Both the position numbers and the translations under genes were made by a program. The notes below the pieces were generated by a model. The model made no database searches. It saw only the letters and a list, made by a program, of their open reading frames with translations, and was not told where the DNA came from. DNA of 64,000 bases from Microcaldota archaeon. GTDB lineage: Archaea; Micrarchaeota; Micrarchaeia; Micrarchaeales; Micrarchaeaceae. The stretch covers positions 1 to 64,000 of the forward strand of contig JAKAWS010000002.1 of assembly GCA_021816885.1 (NCBI GenBank), read 5' to 3'. Below are positions 1 through 8,431 of the stretch, piece by piece (position 1 is the stretch's first letter; every line of letters starts with the position of its first letter).

Positions 1-481
1 GCAATGCTACAGAGAGCGCGGCACTTGTGCCTCCAGCCCCCCTTATCGGCCCGGCGTACAGCGCAGCCACATAATCCGATCCATCAGAATTCTTATGCAT
101 CTCCACCCCTTGGAATCCCTCGGTCGGTGCCACAAGTATTCCTTCTGTAAGTATCGCAAGCCCTATCTTGACAGACATGTCCATGCGCCCTAGTTTCCCA
201 TCTGCCCTTATCGCTTTTGCTACCTCGTCATCCTTGCATATCCTGTTTACCATCCTGAACGCGAGATCCTGCCTGCTCTTCGAATCCTGCGATTCATCCC
301 TGATTATATCGGCTATCCCTTCTACCCCGATGATTCCTTCGACCCTAGACGCGAGGTCCGGTGCTGCAAGTATCTCAACCTTCTTGCTCGGATCGTAGCC
401 CTTGGCTCTCGCAGCCGAAGCTACGCGGTTCGCAGCCTCGAAACTTTTGTCGAGCCCATCAAAGTAATGCCCTATCTCCAT
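1..481 (-). CDS. polC: DNA polymerase II (family D) large subunit DP2, N-terminal fragment
   Basis: Catalytic large subunit of the archaeal replicative polymerase D, which works with the DP1 subunit encoded just upstream. Only the first 160 residues are inside the window; the gene runs off the left edge. I translated the minus strand by hand. The start MEIGHYFDGLDKSFEAANRV, the stretch RAKGYDPSKKVEI and the hallmark YAGPIRGAGGTSAAL near the edge are characteristic of the DP2 N-terminal domain. The ATG follows the DP1 stop by one base (TGAcATG), so the two are almost certainly translationally coupled in one operon, DP1 first. Confidence 0.93.
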   Translation of the reverse strand, partial: MEIGHYFDGLDKSFEAANRVASAARAKGYDPSKKVEILAAPDLASRVEGIIGVEGIADIIRDESQDSKSRQDLAFRMVNRICKDDEVAKAIRADGKLGRMDMSVKIGLAILTEGILVAPTEGFQGVEMHKNSDGSDYVAALYAGPIRGAGGTSAALSVAL

Positions 482-482
482 G

Positions 483-1979
483 TCAATTACCAAAATCGAT
501 ATAACTGAACTTATACTTCTTCATCTCCAGGACCGGCATAAGACAAGGGGTAGGTATGTGTCCCTGTTTTATCTGGAACTCGGTCCTTCCCTGCCAGGTT
601 CCGCTGTTTACTATGCTGACTCCATGATATGTCGACATCCCAACTTTGTGTATGTGTCCCATATGGAGTATGTCTGGCACTACGTCTATGACGAGATTAT
701 CCTTTTTGCTCGGCACCACTATATTCCCGCCATATATCGGAGATAGGTGCCTCCTTTTTAGTACCTCCTCCATTGCCTTCTCCGGCTTTGAGTAGCTGTT
801 GTTTGGTATCGACCTTATGACAGAGTCGAGCGAGGTTCCATGGTAAGATAACACGTCCAGGCCGTGTATGTTCATATAAGATGGGTTCGGTACAAAGTGC
901 ACGTTGTTCATCTTGAGGTCTATGAGCTCGACAGGGAAGCTGGGCTGCGGCTCTGCGCGCTGCACCGAGTCGTGGTTGCCCGGCAGAACGAATACCTGTA
1001 TGTAATCGGGGATAGCCTCCAGATAATCAGCAAGCACGTTATACTGCGCGTTCATGTCTTTTATGGCGAGGTCCTTTTCCTGTCCTGGATACACACCTAT
1101 TCCGTCAGCGACGTCTCCGCCTATTATCAGATACTTTACCTTCTCGGCAATTCTCTTGTCCTTGTCAATATTCCCATTAAGCCACGCCACCATGTTTCTG
1201 AATCCCTTATCCATGAAGTTCTTGCTGCCAAAATGCACATCGGAGATGAACGCAATCGCAAGGTCTTCATCTACCTGCTTATGCGTCTTTATGGGGATAT
1301 CGGGCCAGATCAGAGCGTTGGCGATTAGGAGAGCTCCGTATATCTTTCCGCGGACCGCGACTACTTCGTCATATACAAGCGAATATGCTTTGTCGTAGAG
1401 GTTCTCTTTGTTCTGAGGGGTGTTAGTGAAAACGACCTTTGCGCTGCCGCTCTCGTCCTCGAGTCCGACAAGCAGGTTGTTGTTTTTGGTGACCTGTTTG
1501 GATTTGATCATCCCTATTATGCATACTTCCTTCCCGTCATTGTACTCTTTTATCAGAGATATATCCTTGAGTGTGCCGGTAATCGTCTCTCTCTGCTTAA
1601 GTATGCCTTTTATCTTCGCAAGCCTGTCGTTGAAATAGCTCACAAAACCATCCACGTTGCCATCGGCGAATCCCAGGTCGTAATCCCTTATCGAAAAGAC
1701 AGGTCCAAGCTCTTTTGCGAGAGGTTTGTAATCAGAAGGCTTGGCTACCTCTATAGGGAACGGAATCTTGTCGCTCCTGATAGAGGATATGATATCGTCC
1801 AGCTCTTTTCTGGTCACAATGTGTATCCCATCGATATCGGCATTCCTCCGTATAAGGGCGCCAGCTACAGCATCCAGGTCGCCTTCATTTATACCGCTTA
1901 GGTCAAGCCCTGTCGGTACTATCGGTCCTTTGCCTGCTAACCTTTTTACCAGGCCTGACGCGACCTCTGTTATCTCCAT
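483..1979 (-). CDS. polB: DNA polymerase II (family D) small subunit DP1, 3'-5' exonuclease
   Basis: Proofreading small subunit of polymerase D, 498 aa. An OB-fold lies at about residues 133-225 (KEVCIIGMIKSKQV), followed by a calcineurin-like Mre11-type phosphodiesterase domain. Its metal-binding motifs are all present: DVH (247-249), GGDV (287-290), GNHD (334-337), H380 and GHIH (441-444), so the exonuclease is probably active. It is shorter than many euryarchaeal DP1 proteins (600-700 aa) because the N-terminal extension is small. It lies between a UPF0147 gene (start 2252) and DP2 (start 481) on the same strand, and the three are probably one operon. Confidence 0.95.
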   Translation of the reverse strand: MEITEVASGLVKRLAGKGPIVPTGLDLSGINEGDLDAVAGALIRRNADIDGIHIVTRKELDDIISSIRSDKIPFPIEVAKPSDYKPLAKELGPVFSIRDYDLGFADGNVDGFVSYFNDRLAKIKGILKQRETITGTLKDISLIKEYNDGKEVCIIGMIKSKQVTKNNNLLVGLEDESGSAKVVFTNTPQNKENLYDKAYSLVYDEVVAVRGKIYGALLIANALIWPDIPIKTHKQVDEDLAIAFISDVHFGSKNFMDKGFRNMVAWLNGNIDKDKRIAEKVKYLIIGGDVADGIGVYPGQEKDLAIKDMNAQYNVLADYLEAIPDYIQVFVLPGNHDSVQRAEPQPSFPVELIDLKMNNVHFVPNPSYMNIHGLDVLSYHGTSLDSVIRSIPNNSYSKPEKAMEEVLKRRHLSPIYGGNIVVPSKKDNLVIDVVPDILHMGHIHKVGMSTYHGVSIVNSGTWQGRTEFQIKQGHIPTPCLMPVLEMKKYKFSYIDFGN

Positions 1980-1985
1980 GAAGAC

Positions 1986-2252
1986 CTAACCCTTTATGGA
2001 TTCTAGAATGCTCAAAGCGCTCCATATCATTGTCCTTGCCTGCAACGGAAGATTCACATCGTTGCTCACGGAGTCAAGGCCGTATATAGCTGATGATATC
2101 CTTACGCTGTATTCGCCGTTCGAATTAAGCTTTTCCTTTGCCTGCACTATCGCGTTGCGCACGTTCTTCGGCACGCTCATATCGTTTATCAGCATCTCAA
2201 GCTGTCCGTTTATCTGGCTTATCTTCTGCTCTGTCTCTCCTTTGTCCGCCAT
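1986..2252 (-). CDS. UPF0147 family small protein
   Basis: An 88-aa archaeal protein of unknown function. The helical sequence with SVPKNVRNAI and LPLQARTMIWSALSILESI is typical of the UPF0147 family, whose members are about 85-95 aa. The frame is open further upstream, to 2327. I place the start at the ATG at 2252 because a strong GGAGGT ribosome-binding site precedes it and the product then matches the family length; the upstream part would be an implausible hydrophobic leader. It is the first gene before DP1 on the same strand. Confidence 0.85.
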   Translation of the reverse strand: MADKGETEQKISQINGQLEMLINDMSVPKNVRNAIVQAKEKLNSNGEYSVRISSAIYGLDSVSNDVNLPLQARTMIWSALSILESIKG

Positions 2253-2438
2253 AGGCACTACCTCCCACAAAAACCATATATTAATGTAACCGACTATTAT
2301 AAAAGTGGATTGGAAAAATACATGCAATTACGGAGTAAAAGGTCTTCATGCCTATCTTCAGGAGAGCTGCGATCATGCCGCAAGAAGCAGCCAAAATAAT
2401 AACACAAGTAAACTTTGTATAGGAAACAAGTGAACGAG

Positions 2439-3830
2439 ATGCGTATCGCAACCAAGCCAAAACGGCTGCCAGACAATCTAGCCGCAATCGGGATCGGCGT
2501 TTTATTCATCGTATCAATCTTCTTTTTAGCCGAACTATTCGCAAATGTCGGTATTGGTTGGGATTTTGCCGCACATTATCTAAACGGACTTGCACTTACT
2601 AATCCAAACTTCTACGTGTCCAGTGCCATGAAGCATGGCAATGTCATATCAAAGGGAATATATTTCGAGCCCTTTAGGGCCCCTCTTTCGTATTTCCTGA
2701 TGGCTACACTAATCATCATCAACAAAGGAACGGCCGAATACGCATACGCGCTGCTCACGCTCCTGTTCTTCTTCATAGGTGTGTTCTATGTATCGAAATG
2801 CATGGATATAGATCGATTGATGTTCATCTCGCTCACAATAACCCCGTTAGTTTTGGGTTTCATGCTCATCAACGGCGCGGACATACTTACCTTGGGGTTG
2901 ATTGTATTCGGAATCGGTTTTCTGCTGCGGAAGAGCAGATATTTTGGCCTATTCCTAGGCCTTGCATGCCTTGCCAAGTATACATCATTGATATTCTTAC
3001 CTATGCTATTTCTTCTTGAAAAGCCAAAGAAGATAGTTGGTGCATTCTTGTTATTTGCGATTGTAACCCTTCCCTGGATTGCCTTCAACGCCGTGTTTTT
3101 CAAGAGTCCCCTATACAGCTATACCACCGAGATGAACACCGCATTCAATTCCGTGAACATCGGAATAAACCCGATTGTGCTTGTCGTTTTTGCATATCCT
3201 GTGCTTGCTCTCATACTTTATGCATGGTTAAACAGACGGAGCTCCCGTGTGTATAATAAGTTAAAAGATGGCAATAAATGGCATTATCTCGTATTCTCCA
3301 TATTTCTGCTGCTTGCAATCGTCTCGTCTCTGCTAGTCTTGCCAAACCAGCCCAATCCGGCAAACCAGATGCGATTCACATTTCCCCTAAGCTTCGGTGC
3401 AGCCGCGCTTGTCAGTCTCTATATAGGCAAGGATGCTCCATATCTTAAAGTAAACAGATTAAAAATCGCCCTGCCTCTCATATTCCTTGCAATAACTGCA
3501 GCCGGATTCCTTGCCGCTCCATTATATCTTAACTACATCAAGGCAGGTCCGCCCGCAAGCAGCGAGATTCACAGCGCGATAAGCAACATGCAAAAGCTTG
3601 GGATAACTGGATGTGCCGTAGTTTCTAACGCATGGGTGTGGCTTAATTATTATAACATCACATCGTTCAGTCCGTTCTACTATAATACTGCTATTTCCCG
3701 TTATCCGATAATAATATTCAACAGCACTGGCGTCAGTAGTATGCCGGCCTGGCTGTCAGGTTCTGCGCTTGCGCTTAGGCGCAATGGAACATCGATATAC
3801 CTACCAAATAATTACGTATGTGCAAATTAG
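2439..3830 (+). CDS. Polytopic membrane protein, GT-C glycosyltransferase-like
   Basis: A 463-aa protein with roughly ten hydrophobic segments. A membrane-proximal acidic motif (GIGWDFAAHY) follows the first segment, an arrangement seen in GT-C-fold lipid-linked sugar transferases (ArnT/PMT/GT87-like). The C-terminal 80 residues are mostly outside the membrane (SSEIHSAISNMQKLGITGC), as in those enzymes. I use the ATG at 2439 rather than an in-frame TTG at 2415. It opens a block of surface-glycan genes (GT2 at 3948, large membrane protein at 4685, GT2 at 6731). The exact sugar, the lipid carrier and the family are not determined. A plain membrane protein with no transferase activity is the alternative. 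Confidence 0.6.
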   Translation: MRIATKPKRLPDNLAAIGIGVLFIVSIFFLAELFANVGIGWDFAAHYLNGLALTNPNFYVSSAMKHGNVISKGIYFEPFRAPLSYFLMATLIIINKGTAEYAYALLTLLFFFIGVFYVSKCMDIDRLMFISLTITPLVLGFMLINGADILTLGLIVFGIGFLLRKSRYFGLFLGLACLAKYTSLIFLPMLFLLEKPKKIVGAFLLFAIVTLPWIAFNAVFFKSPLYSYTTEMNTAFNSVNIGINPIVLVVFAYPVLALILYAWLNRRSSRVYNKLKDGNKWHYLVFSIFLLLAIVSSLLVLPNQPNPANQMRFTFPLSFGAAALVSLYIGKDAPYLKVNRLKIALPLIFLAITAAGFLAAPLYLNYIKAGPPASSEIHSAISNMQKLGITGCAVVSNAWVWLNYYNITSFSPFYYNTAISRYPIIIFNSTGVSSMPAWLSGSALALRRNGTSIYLPNNYVCAN

Positions 3831-3947
3831 TATCCTAACCAAAACCAATCCGATGCAGCTCATCCAAATCCCAACAATGACGACATATATAATTATCTGT
3901 CGGTCGTATTTGGTATGGTACCACAATAAACCGATATTGGCTTTGTA

Positions 3948-4667
3948 ATGCTATTCAAAAACACAGATTATCGAAAGAGTCTTTCAGTAATATTACCAGT
4001 GCATAACCAGGAGCTGCAGATAAGAAAAAATCTGGATAAGATGCTGGGCTATCTAGAGCGAATAGGCGCCGAGACAATAATAGTCGAGAACGGATCTACT
4101 GATTCCTCGATCGAGAAAATAAACGCAGCGCGCCAAACGCACAGATTCATTTTTATCAAGACAAGAGTGCCCGGGAGAGGACACGCGCTGAAGATGGGGG
4201 TGGCAGCGGCGCACGGAGGCATAATCGGTTATATGGACACGGACCTCGCAGTGTCCCTGCGCTACATACCAAAAGTTTTGCGCGAGATGTCCGATTACGA
4301 CATAGTTATAGGCAATAGGTACAAGAAAGGCGCAATCCCAAGAAGAAGCGCAGGGAGATACATAGAGAGCAAGCTATACATATGGCTGATACGATGCGCA
4401 TACGGCTCCAAAGTCGGAGACTTTCAGTGCGGTTTCAAGTTCTTCAGGGCAGATTTCCTAAAATCTAATATGCACAGGATAAAAGACGACAAATGGTTCT
4501 TCGACACAAAGATCGTCTTGCTTGCAGAGAAGGAAGGCAGAAGAATATTCGAACTGCCGGTAAATTTTACCGAGAGGAAAAAGTCGACAGTAAAGATAAG
4601 CGATCCGCTCTACTTCATAAAATCAGTTATTTCGGACAAGCTCTTCAGCGAGAGATATAAAAATTAG
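3948..4667 (+). CDS. Family 2 glycosyltransferase, dolichyl-phosphate sugar synthase type
   Basis: A 239-aa cytoplasmic GT-A enzyme predicted to transfer a sugar from a nucleotide donor to a polyprenyl/dolichyl phosphate. Features: N-terminal SVILPVHNQE, VENGSTDSS, the GHALKMGVAAAHG segment, a DTD metal-binding motif (MDTDLAV, about residues 97-100), and DFQCGFKFF followed by a C-terminal half with WFFDTKIVLLAEK. These resemble ALG5/DPM1-type synthases. There is no C-terminal membrane anchor. A TATA-like tatataatt lies about 60 nt upstream. It sits 17 bp before the large membrane protein at 4685, so the two are probably co-transcribed and the lipid-linked sugar made here may be used by the GT-C-like neighbours. 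Confidence 0.82.
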   Translation: MLFKNTDYRKSLSVILPVHNQELQIRKNLDKMLGYLERIGAETIIVENGSTDSSIEKINAARQTHRFIFIKTRVPGRGHALKMGVAAAHGGIIGYMDTDLAVSLRYIPKVLREMSDYDIVIGNRYKKGAIPRRSAGRYIESKLYIWLIRCAYGSKVGDFQCGFKFFRADFLKSNMHRIKDDKWFFDTKIVLLAEKEGRRIFELPVNFTERKKSTVKISDPLYFIKSVISDKLFSERYKN

Positions 4668-4684
4668 AGGGACAAAAGTCAGGT

Positions 4685-6730
4685 ATGGCGGACGTGTTCG
4701 GTCTGATTTTCGCAGTTGCAATGTTCCTAAGCAGCATTATTTTCGGGATATCGCTTTCCGAACTGTTTCTTTCAAAGAGCCTAAAACAGAAGATATACAT
4801 AATAGGCTCAGGTATACCCATCGGATTCGTAATATCGGCATACCTAATGATCTTATTGAGCGTCCCGTCAGGAAGATTTAACTTCCTCTCTATACCGGTC
4901 GTTGCAATAATAGAGCTTGTTGTATCTGCCATAATAATCATAAAGAAAAAAGATGGATGGCTGCGCAGCATCAGGGAGGAGTTCGGCAAGGAGAAACAGA
5001 TTTACGTATCGATAATAGCAATCGCGCTTGTGCTAATGCTCTTTCAGGCGCAGGGTATCTACTCATCGAAAGGTGCGATATGGTCAGGTTCGAACTACGC
5101 TACAGACTTCATGTTCCACATAGGGATTGGCACATCTGTTCTTTTCTCCAGCTTCCCGCCGCGATATCTATACCTGTATAACGCGACCAACGTGTTCCCG
5201 TTCATCGGGGATTTCTATACACAGGCGCTCTCGTACAGCGGCTTCGGAATAATACCATCGACCTACGCGGTAAACTTTATGCTCTGGTTTTCGCTAGTAG
5301 CTATGTTAATCATGTTTTTTGCAACGCTCGGAAAAGACAAAAAGGCTGCCGCTGTTGCAGTCATAATATTTTTATTTTTTAGTCTCGCGTTAAACTTTCT
5401 GATCATGTGGGCCTTCAATATCAGCCTACCTGGGTTTACCCTACAGACCCTGCATTCGATAACAAAACGTGGTACTTTCTCAGTGATAACATCCATGTAT
5501 TACAACTTCGATGCCCCATTCTACAATAACCTGATTATACAGCATGATCTGCTCTTTGGTTTTCCTCTCGCGTTGCTGATTATAACCTTCGTATACCTGA
5601 ACTTCATAGACGGAGAGAAGAAGTATACGGGCGGTGCAGGAAGCATGCTCTTTGTAGGGGCAATCTTCGGACTTCTGCCGCTTGTCAACCCGTTCTGCTT
5701 CATCTTTGTGTTCATATTTTCGGCGTTTGCATTCTTTTACTCGGTATTCAAATGGGCGAACCATTCCGAGAAAGATCCTCGCGCCAGCCTGTATAGTTGG
5801 ATGCAGTACGGTGCTTCAAGCTTCCTAATAGCGCTCCCGTCCATTCTGTATATCCAGTTCCAGCACAAGGCAAGCAGTTTTGCGGCCTTAATCCTAAAAG
5901 ATGGCGTCTGGTATTCCAATGGATATTCCATACTGGCAAGCGCGGCTGCCCATGTCTCATTCTGGTTCTGGTCGATCGGGATACTTTTTCCGGTAGGTCT
6001 TATCGGGATTGCATACCTGCCAAAGAAAGCAAAGATTGCATTCATTCCAGCACTCTTTACATTCCTTCTTATGAACATATATCGGTTCCAACCCAGCTTT
6101 GGTGACAACAACAAACTTACTATGTTCTTTTCTCTCTTTTTGGCGATGGGTGCGTCAGTTCTTATACTACGCCTATTTAAAGCGAAAGGTACCGGCCTCA
6201 AAAGGAAAGCTTATGGGGTCGCTGCCATATCTCTGTTCTTGCTTATGGTGGCGGGAGGAGTCGCATCAACATATTACATATTCTCTGGCCAGGGGTATAT
6301 AGTATCCGGAATAGAGCAGAGAGCCGGGGCATGGATAATAAACAATACCAGCCCAAACGCGGTATTCGAGTCAAACTGCTACAACTACACATTTGACTTC
6401 CTCCCGACTCTTGCCGGCAGGGATACCTTGCTCAGCATATATGTGTATTCGGGGACTGATGGAATAGTGCCAAAGAACTACAATCCCTTTATAGTGATGG
6501 GTCAAATGGGCTCATTCTTCCAATCCAAAAATCCCCCAAGTTCCCTTCTGCAGAGATACAATGTAAGTTACATAGTTCTTGAGAGAATAACTGGCAAGAA
6601 CACAATGCAGGCGTGTGCTCCGGCCAACTTTACCGCTTTCGAAGATTCACGAAACTTCACAGAAATATACAACGCAGTAAACCAAAGTGACAATGACAGG
6701 ATTGCAGTGTTCAAGGCGAATTTCGGCTAA
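4685..6730 (+). CDS. Large polytopic membrane protein, putative GT-C/oligosaccharide-handling protein
   Basis: A 681-aa protein with about 14 transmembrane segments and an approximately 140-residue C-terminal extracytoplasmic part (GAWIINNTSPNAVFESNCYN ... LAGRDTLLS). That part contains several N-glycosylation sequons (NNT, NYT, NVS, NFT). The overall shape, a long helical bundle ending in a soluble domain with a WI-N-NT-P-NAVF segment, resembles archaeal GT-C membrane transferases, but I cannot name the family. It is 17 bp downstream of the dolichyl-phosphate-sugar-type GT2. Its stop codon abuts the stop of the convergent GT2 at 6731 with no gap. Confidence 0.6.
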   Translation: MADVFGLIFAVAMFLSSIIFGISLSELFLSKSLKQKIYIIGSGIPIGFVISAYLMILLSVPSGRFNFLSIPVVAIIELVVSAIIIIKKKDGWLRSIREEFGKEKQIYVSIIAIALVLMLFQAQGIYSSKGAIWSGSNYATDFMFHIGIGTSVLFSSFPPRYLYLYNATNVFPFIGDFYTQALSYSGFGIIPSTYAVNFMLWFSLVAMLIMFFATLGKDKKAAAVAVIIFLFFSLALNFLIMWAFNISLPGFTLQTLHSITKRGTFSVITSMYYNFDAPFYNNLIIQHDLLFGFPLALLIITFVYLNFIDGEKKYTGGAGSMLFVGAIFGLLPLVNPFCFIFVFIFSAFAFFYSVFKWANHSEKDPRASLYSWMQYGASSFLIALPSILYIQFQHKASSFAALILKDGVWYSNGYSILASAAAHVSFWFWSIGILFPVGLIGIAYLPKKAKIAFIPALFTFLLMNIYRFQPSFGDNNKLTMFFSLFLAMGASVLILRLFKAKGTGLKRKAYGVAAISLFLLMVAGGVASTYYIFSGQGYIVSGIEQRAGAWIINNTSPNAVFESNCYNYTFDFLPTLAGRDTLLSIYVYSGTDGIVPKNYNPFIVMGQMGSFFQSKNPPSSLLQRYNVSYIVLERITGKNTMQACAPANFTAFEDSRNFTEIYNAVNQSDNDRIAVFKANFG

Positions 6731-7495
6731 TCAAAAATCGTGCATCCGTTCCCTCATAGACTTATAGAAGTCGGTCCTGTATAATCTGTACCACAATGTA
6801 TCCAAAACAGTATCTATTGCGTTATTGCACCTCATATGTGGATATTCTGCTTCAGGTTCAGTTCTGATATGCACTTCATCCAACTTCATGCCTGCAAGTT
6901 TCATTTCATAGATAAGGTTTAGGTCGAATCCCTCCCCTCTTATGACCGTCTTGTCGATCACTTTTTCCAGCGCATCCCTCTTGAAGACCTTTGCAGGGCA
7001 CTGTATGTCGGTATAGTCAAGCCCAAAAAACAGATTCGTCATCTTATTGTAGAACAAAGAGAAAAGATAGTTGGAAGTCTTCATCGCCTCCGGCTTCGTT
7101 GTCCGGTTGTATCTCTTCGATAACACTCCATCGATGCTTCCGCGTTCCAGTACGCCTATCATCTTTTCTAATTCAGAGCTCTTGAATCTCTTCTCCGGGC
7201 AAAGGAGCGCAATCACATCTCTATTTTTCGACATTCTTATTGAATATAAGATTCCTTTAAGTGCCGCTGAGCCTCTGCCGTATACTCCGGAATTCTTCAA
7301 GAGCCTTACTCTGCCCAAATCACGGGAAATCTCCAGAACCCTTTCACAAGTAGAGTCGGTGCTTCCATCTGAGACTACAACAAAATGCAAAGATCTGCCA
7401 TCCCCCATTTTAGAATACTCATACAGCGCATCGGATATGGTATTCTCGGCGTTCCCTGCAGGTATCACAATCCATACATTCACAGAATTACCCAT
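6731..7495 (-). CDS. Family 2 glycosyltransferase with degenerate DXD motif
   Basis: A 254-aa GT-A fold protein: NVWIVIPAGNAENTISDAL, VVVSDGSTDST, SAALKGILYSI, then DYTDIQCPAKVFKRDAL and GFDLNLIYEMK, which are the dolichyl-phosphate mannose/glucose synthase landmarks. Where family members have DXD (for example MDADL), this protein reads ALLCPEKRF, so the metal-binding aspartates are missing. It may be a divergent or non-catalytic member. I start at the ATG at 7495 (MGNSVN); the frame stays open to 7657, but that would overlap the upstream VIT1 gene (stop at 7498). Adjacent co-directional spacing suggests co-transcription with that gene. Confidence 0.75.
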   Translation of the reverse strand: MGNSVNVWIVIPAGNAENTISDALYEYSKMGDGRSLHFVVVSDGSTDSTCERVLEISRDLGRVRLLKNSGVYGRGSAALKGILYSIRMSKNRDVIALLCPEKRFKSSELEKMIGVLERGSIDGVLSKRYNRTTKPEAMKTSNYLFSLFYNKMTNLFFGLDYTDIQCPAKVFKRDALEKVIDKTVIRGEGFDLNLIYEMKLAGMKLDEVHIRTEPEAEYPHMRCNNAIDTVLDTLWYRLYRTDFYKSMRERMHDF

Positions 7496-7497
7496 AC

Positions 7498-8427
7498 TTA
7501 TATCACCAGATGCAAAACATACCTTGCATACGTGCCAAGCACTATCGTGACTGATGCTGCCGCAATGGATAATATTAGGGTCTTGACGATTCTGCGCGTT
7601 ATCCCAGTATCGCTTAAGACCGATATTATGGCTGAAGATACCGACAATGCGATGCACGTAAGTACCACGGATAGCACTATCCCCTCGGCACCATAAGCGC
7701 CAAGGGCGAATGGAAGTATTGGGAAGATAGAGCCAAAGATATAGAACATTCCCATATATACAGCGCTCGCCTTAGGGGTGGAAAGACTGCCATTTCTGGC
7801 CTTGATGCTCTTCTCGCTGTCTGTGGAAAGGTAAGCTCCCACTGTCATAGATATCGTACCGGATACTGCTACTATAATCCCCCCAAGTATGACAAGTTCC
7901 GGTTGCTGAAGAGCCGCAGCAAATCCGACTACGGCCGCCAAGACCTCGACCAGGCCATCATTCATTCCAAGTATGACGTCTTTTATATTGCTCAGTATCT
8001 TATCATACTGCACTATCTTGGTCTCGAGCGGCCCCATGCTCTCAAGATCATCGCGTTCTATCCTGCCTATCGACTTTTTCTCATTGACGGAGAGACCGGC
8101 ATCGTTCCCATGCGCATACAAATCACTGTAAATGTTGAACTCAATCCTCTCTACTATCTTTATTGCGAGCGCCGTTCCGAGGAGTTTTTGCATGAGCATT
8201 ATCTTCGATATCTCCGAGTTGACCGCTCTCTTGTCTTCTGCTCCGGATTTTCTTCCGAGCACTTTTTCCCATAAAGCGGCGTGCCTCCCTTCCAATATGG
8301 ATATCTCTCTAAGGGCTCTCTTTATCGCCGGATTCTTCTCCCCATCCATCATCCTCCTTGTCGCCTTGGAATGGGCTATCTCCTTGTTATATATGCGTAA
8401 GAGGATGTTCCTTGCTCTATCGTCCAA
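7498..8427 (-). CDS. Ferritin-like domain fused to VIT1/CCC1 metal transporter
   Basis: A 309-aa predicted iron/manganese transporter. An N-terminal rubrerythrin/ferritin-like helical domain (residues 1-130, with KEIAHSKATRRMMDGEKN and ISILEGRHAALWEK supplying Glu/His ligands) precedes a C-terminal VIT1 domain. That domain has the family signature ILGMNDGLVEVLAAVVGFA and about five membrane helices. The domain order matches the Erythrin-VIT1 (MbfA-type) family, which exports Fe2+ or Mn2+. The only reasonable start is TTG at 8427, four bases after the PolX stop; the next in-frame ATG would delete the first ferritin helix. It is probably co-transcribed with PolX and the GT2 downstream. Confidence 0.83.
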   Translation of the reverse strand: MDDRARNILLRIYNKEIAHSKATRRMMDGEKNPAIKRALREISILEGRHAALWEKVLGRKSGAEDKRAVNSEISKIMLMQKLLGTALAIKIVERIEFNIYSDLYAHGNDAGLSVNEKKSIGRIERDDLESMGPLETKIVQYDKILSNIKDVILGMNDGLVEVLAAVVGFAAALQQPELVILGGIIVAVSGTISMTVGAYLSTDSEKSIKARNGSLSTPKASAVYMGMFYIFGSIFPILPFALGAYGAEGIVLSVVLTCIALSVSSAIISVLSDTGITRRIVKTLILSIAAASVTIVLGTYARYVLHLVI

Positions 8428-8431
8428 AAGA

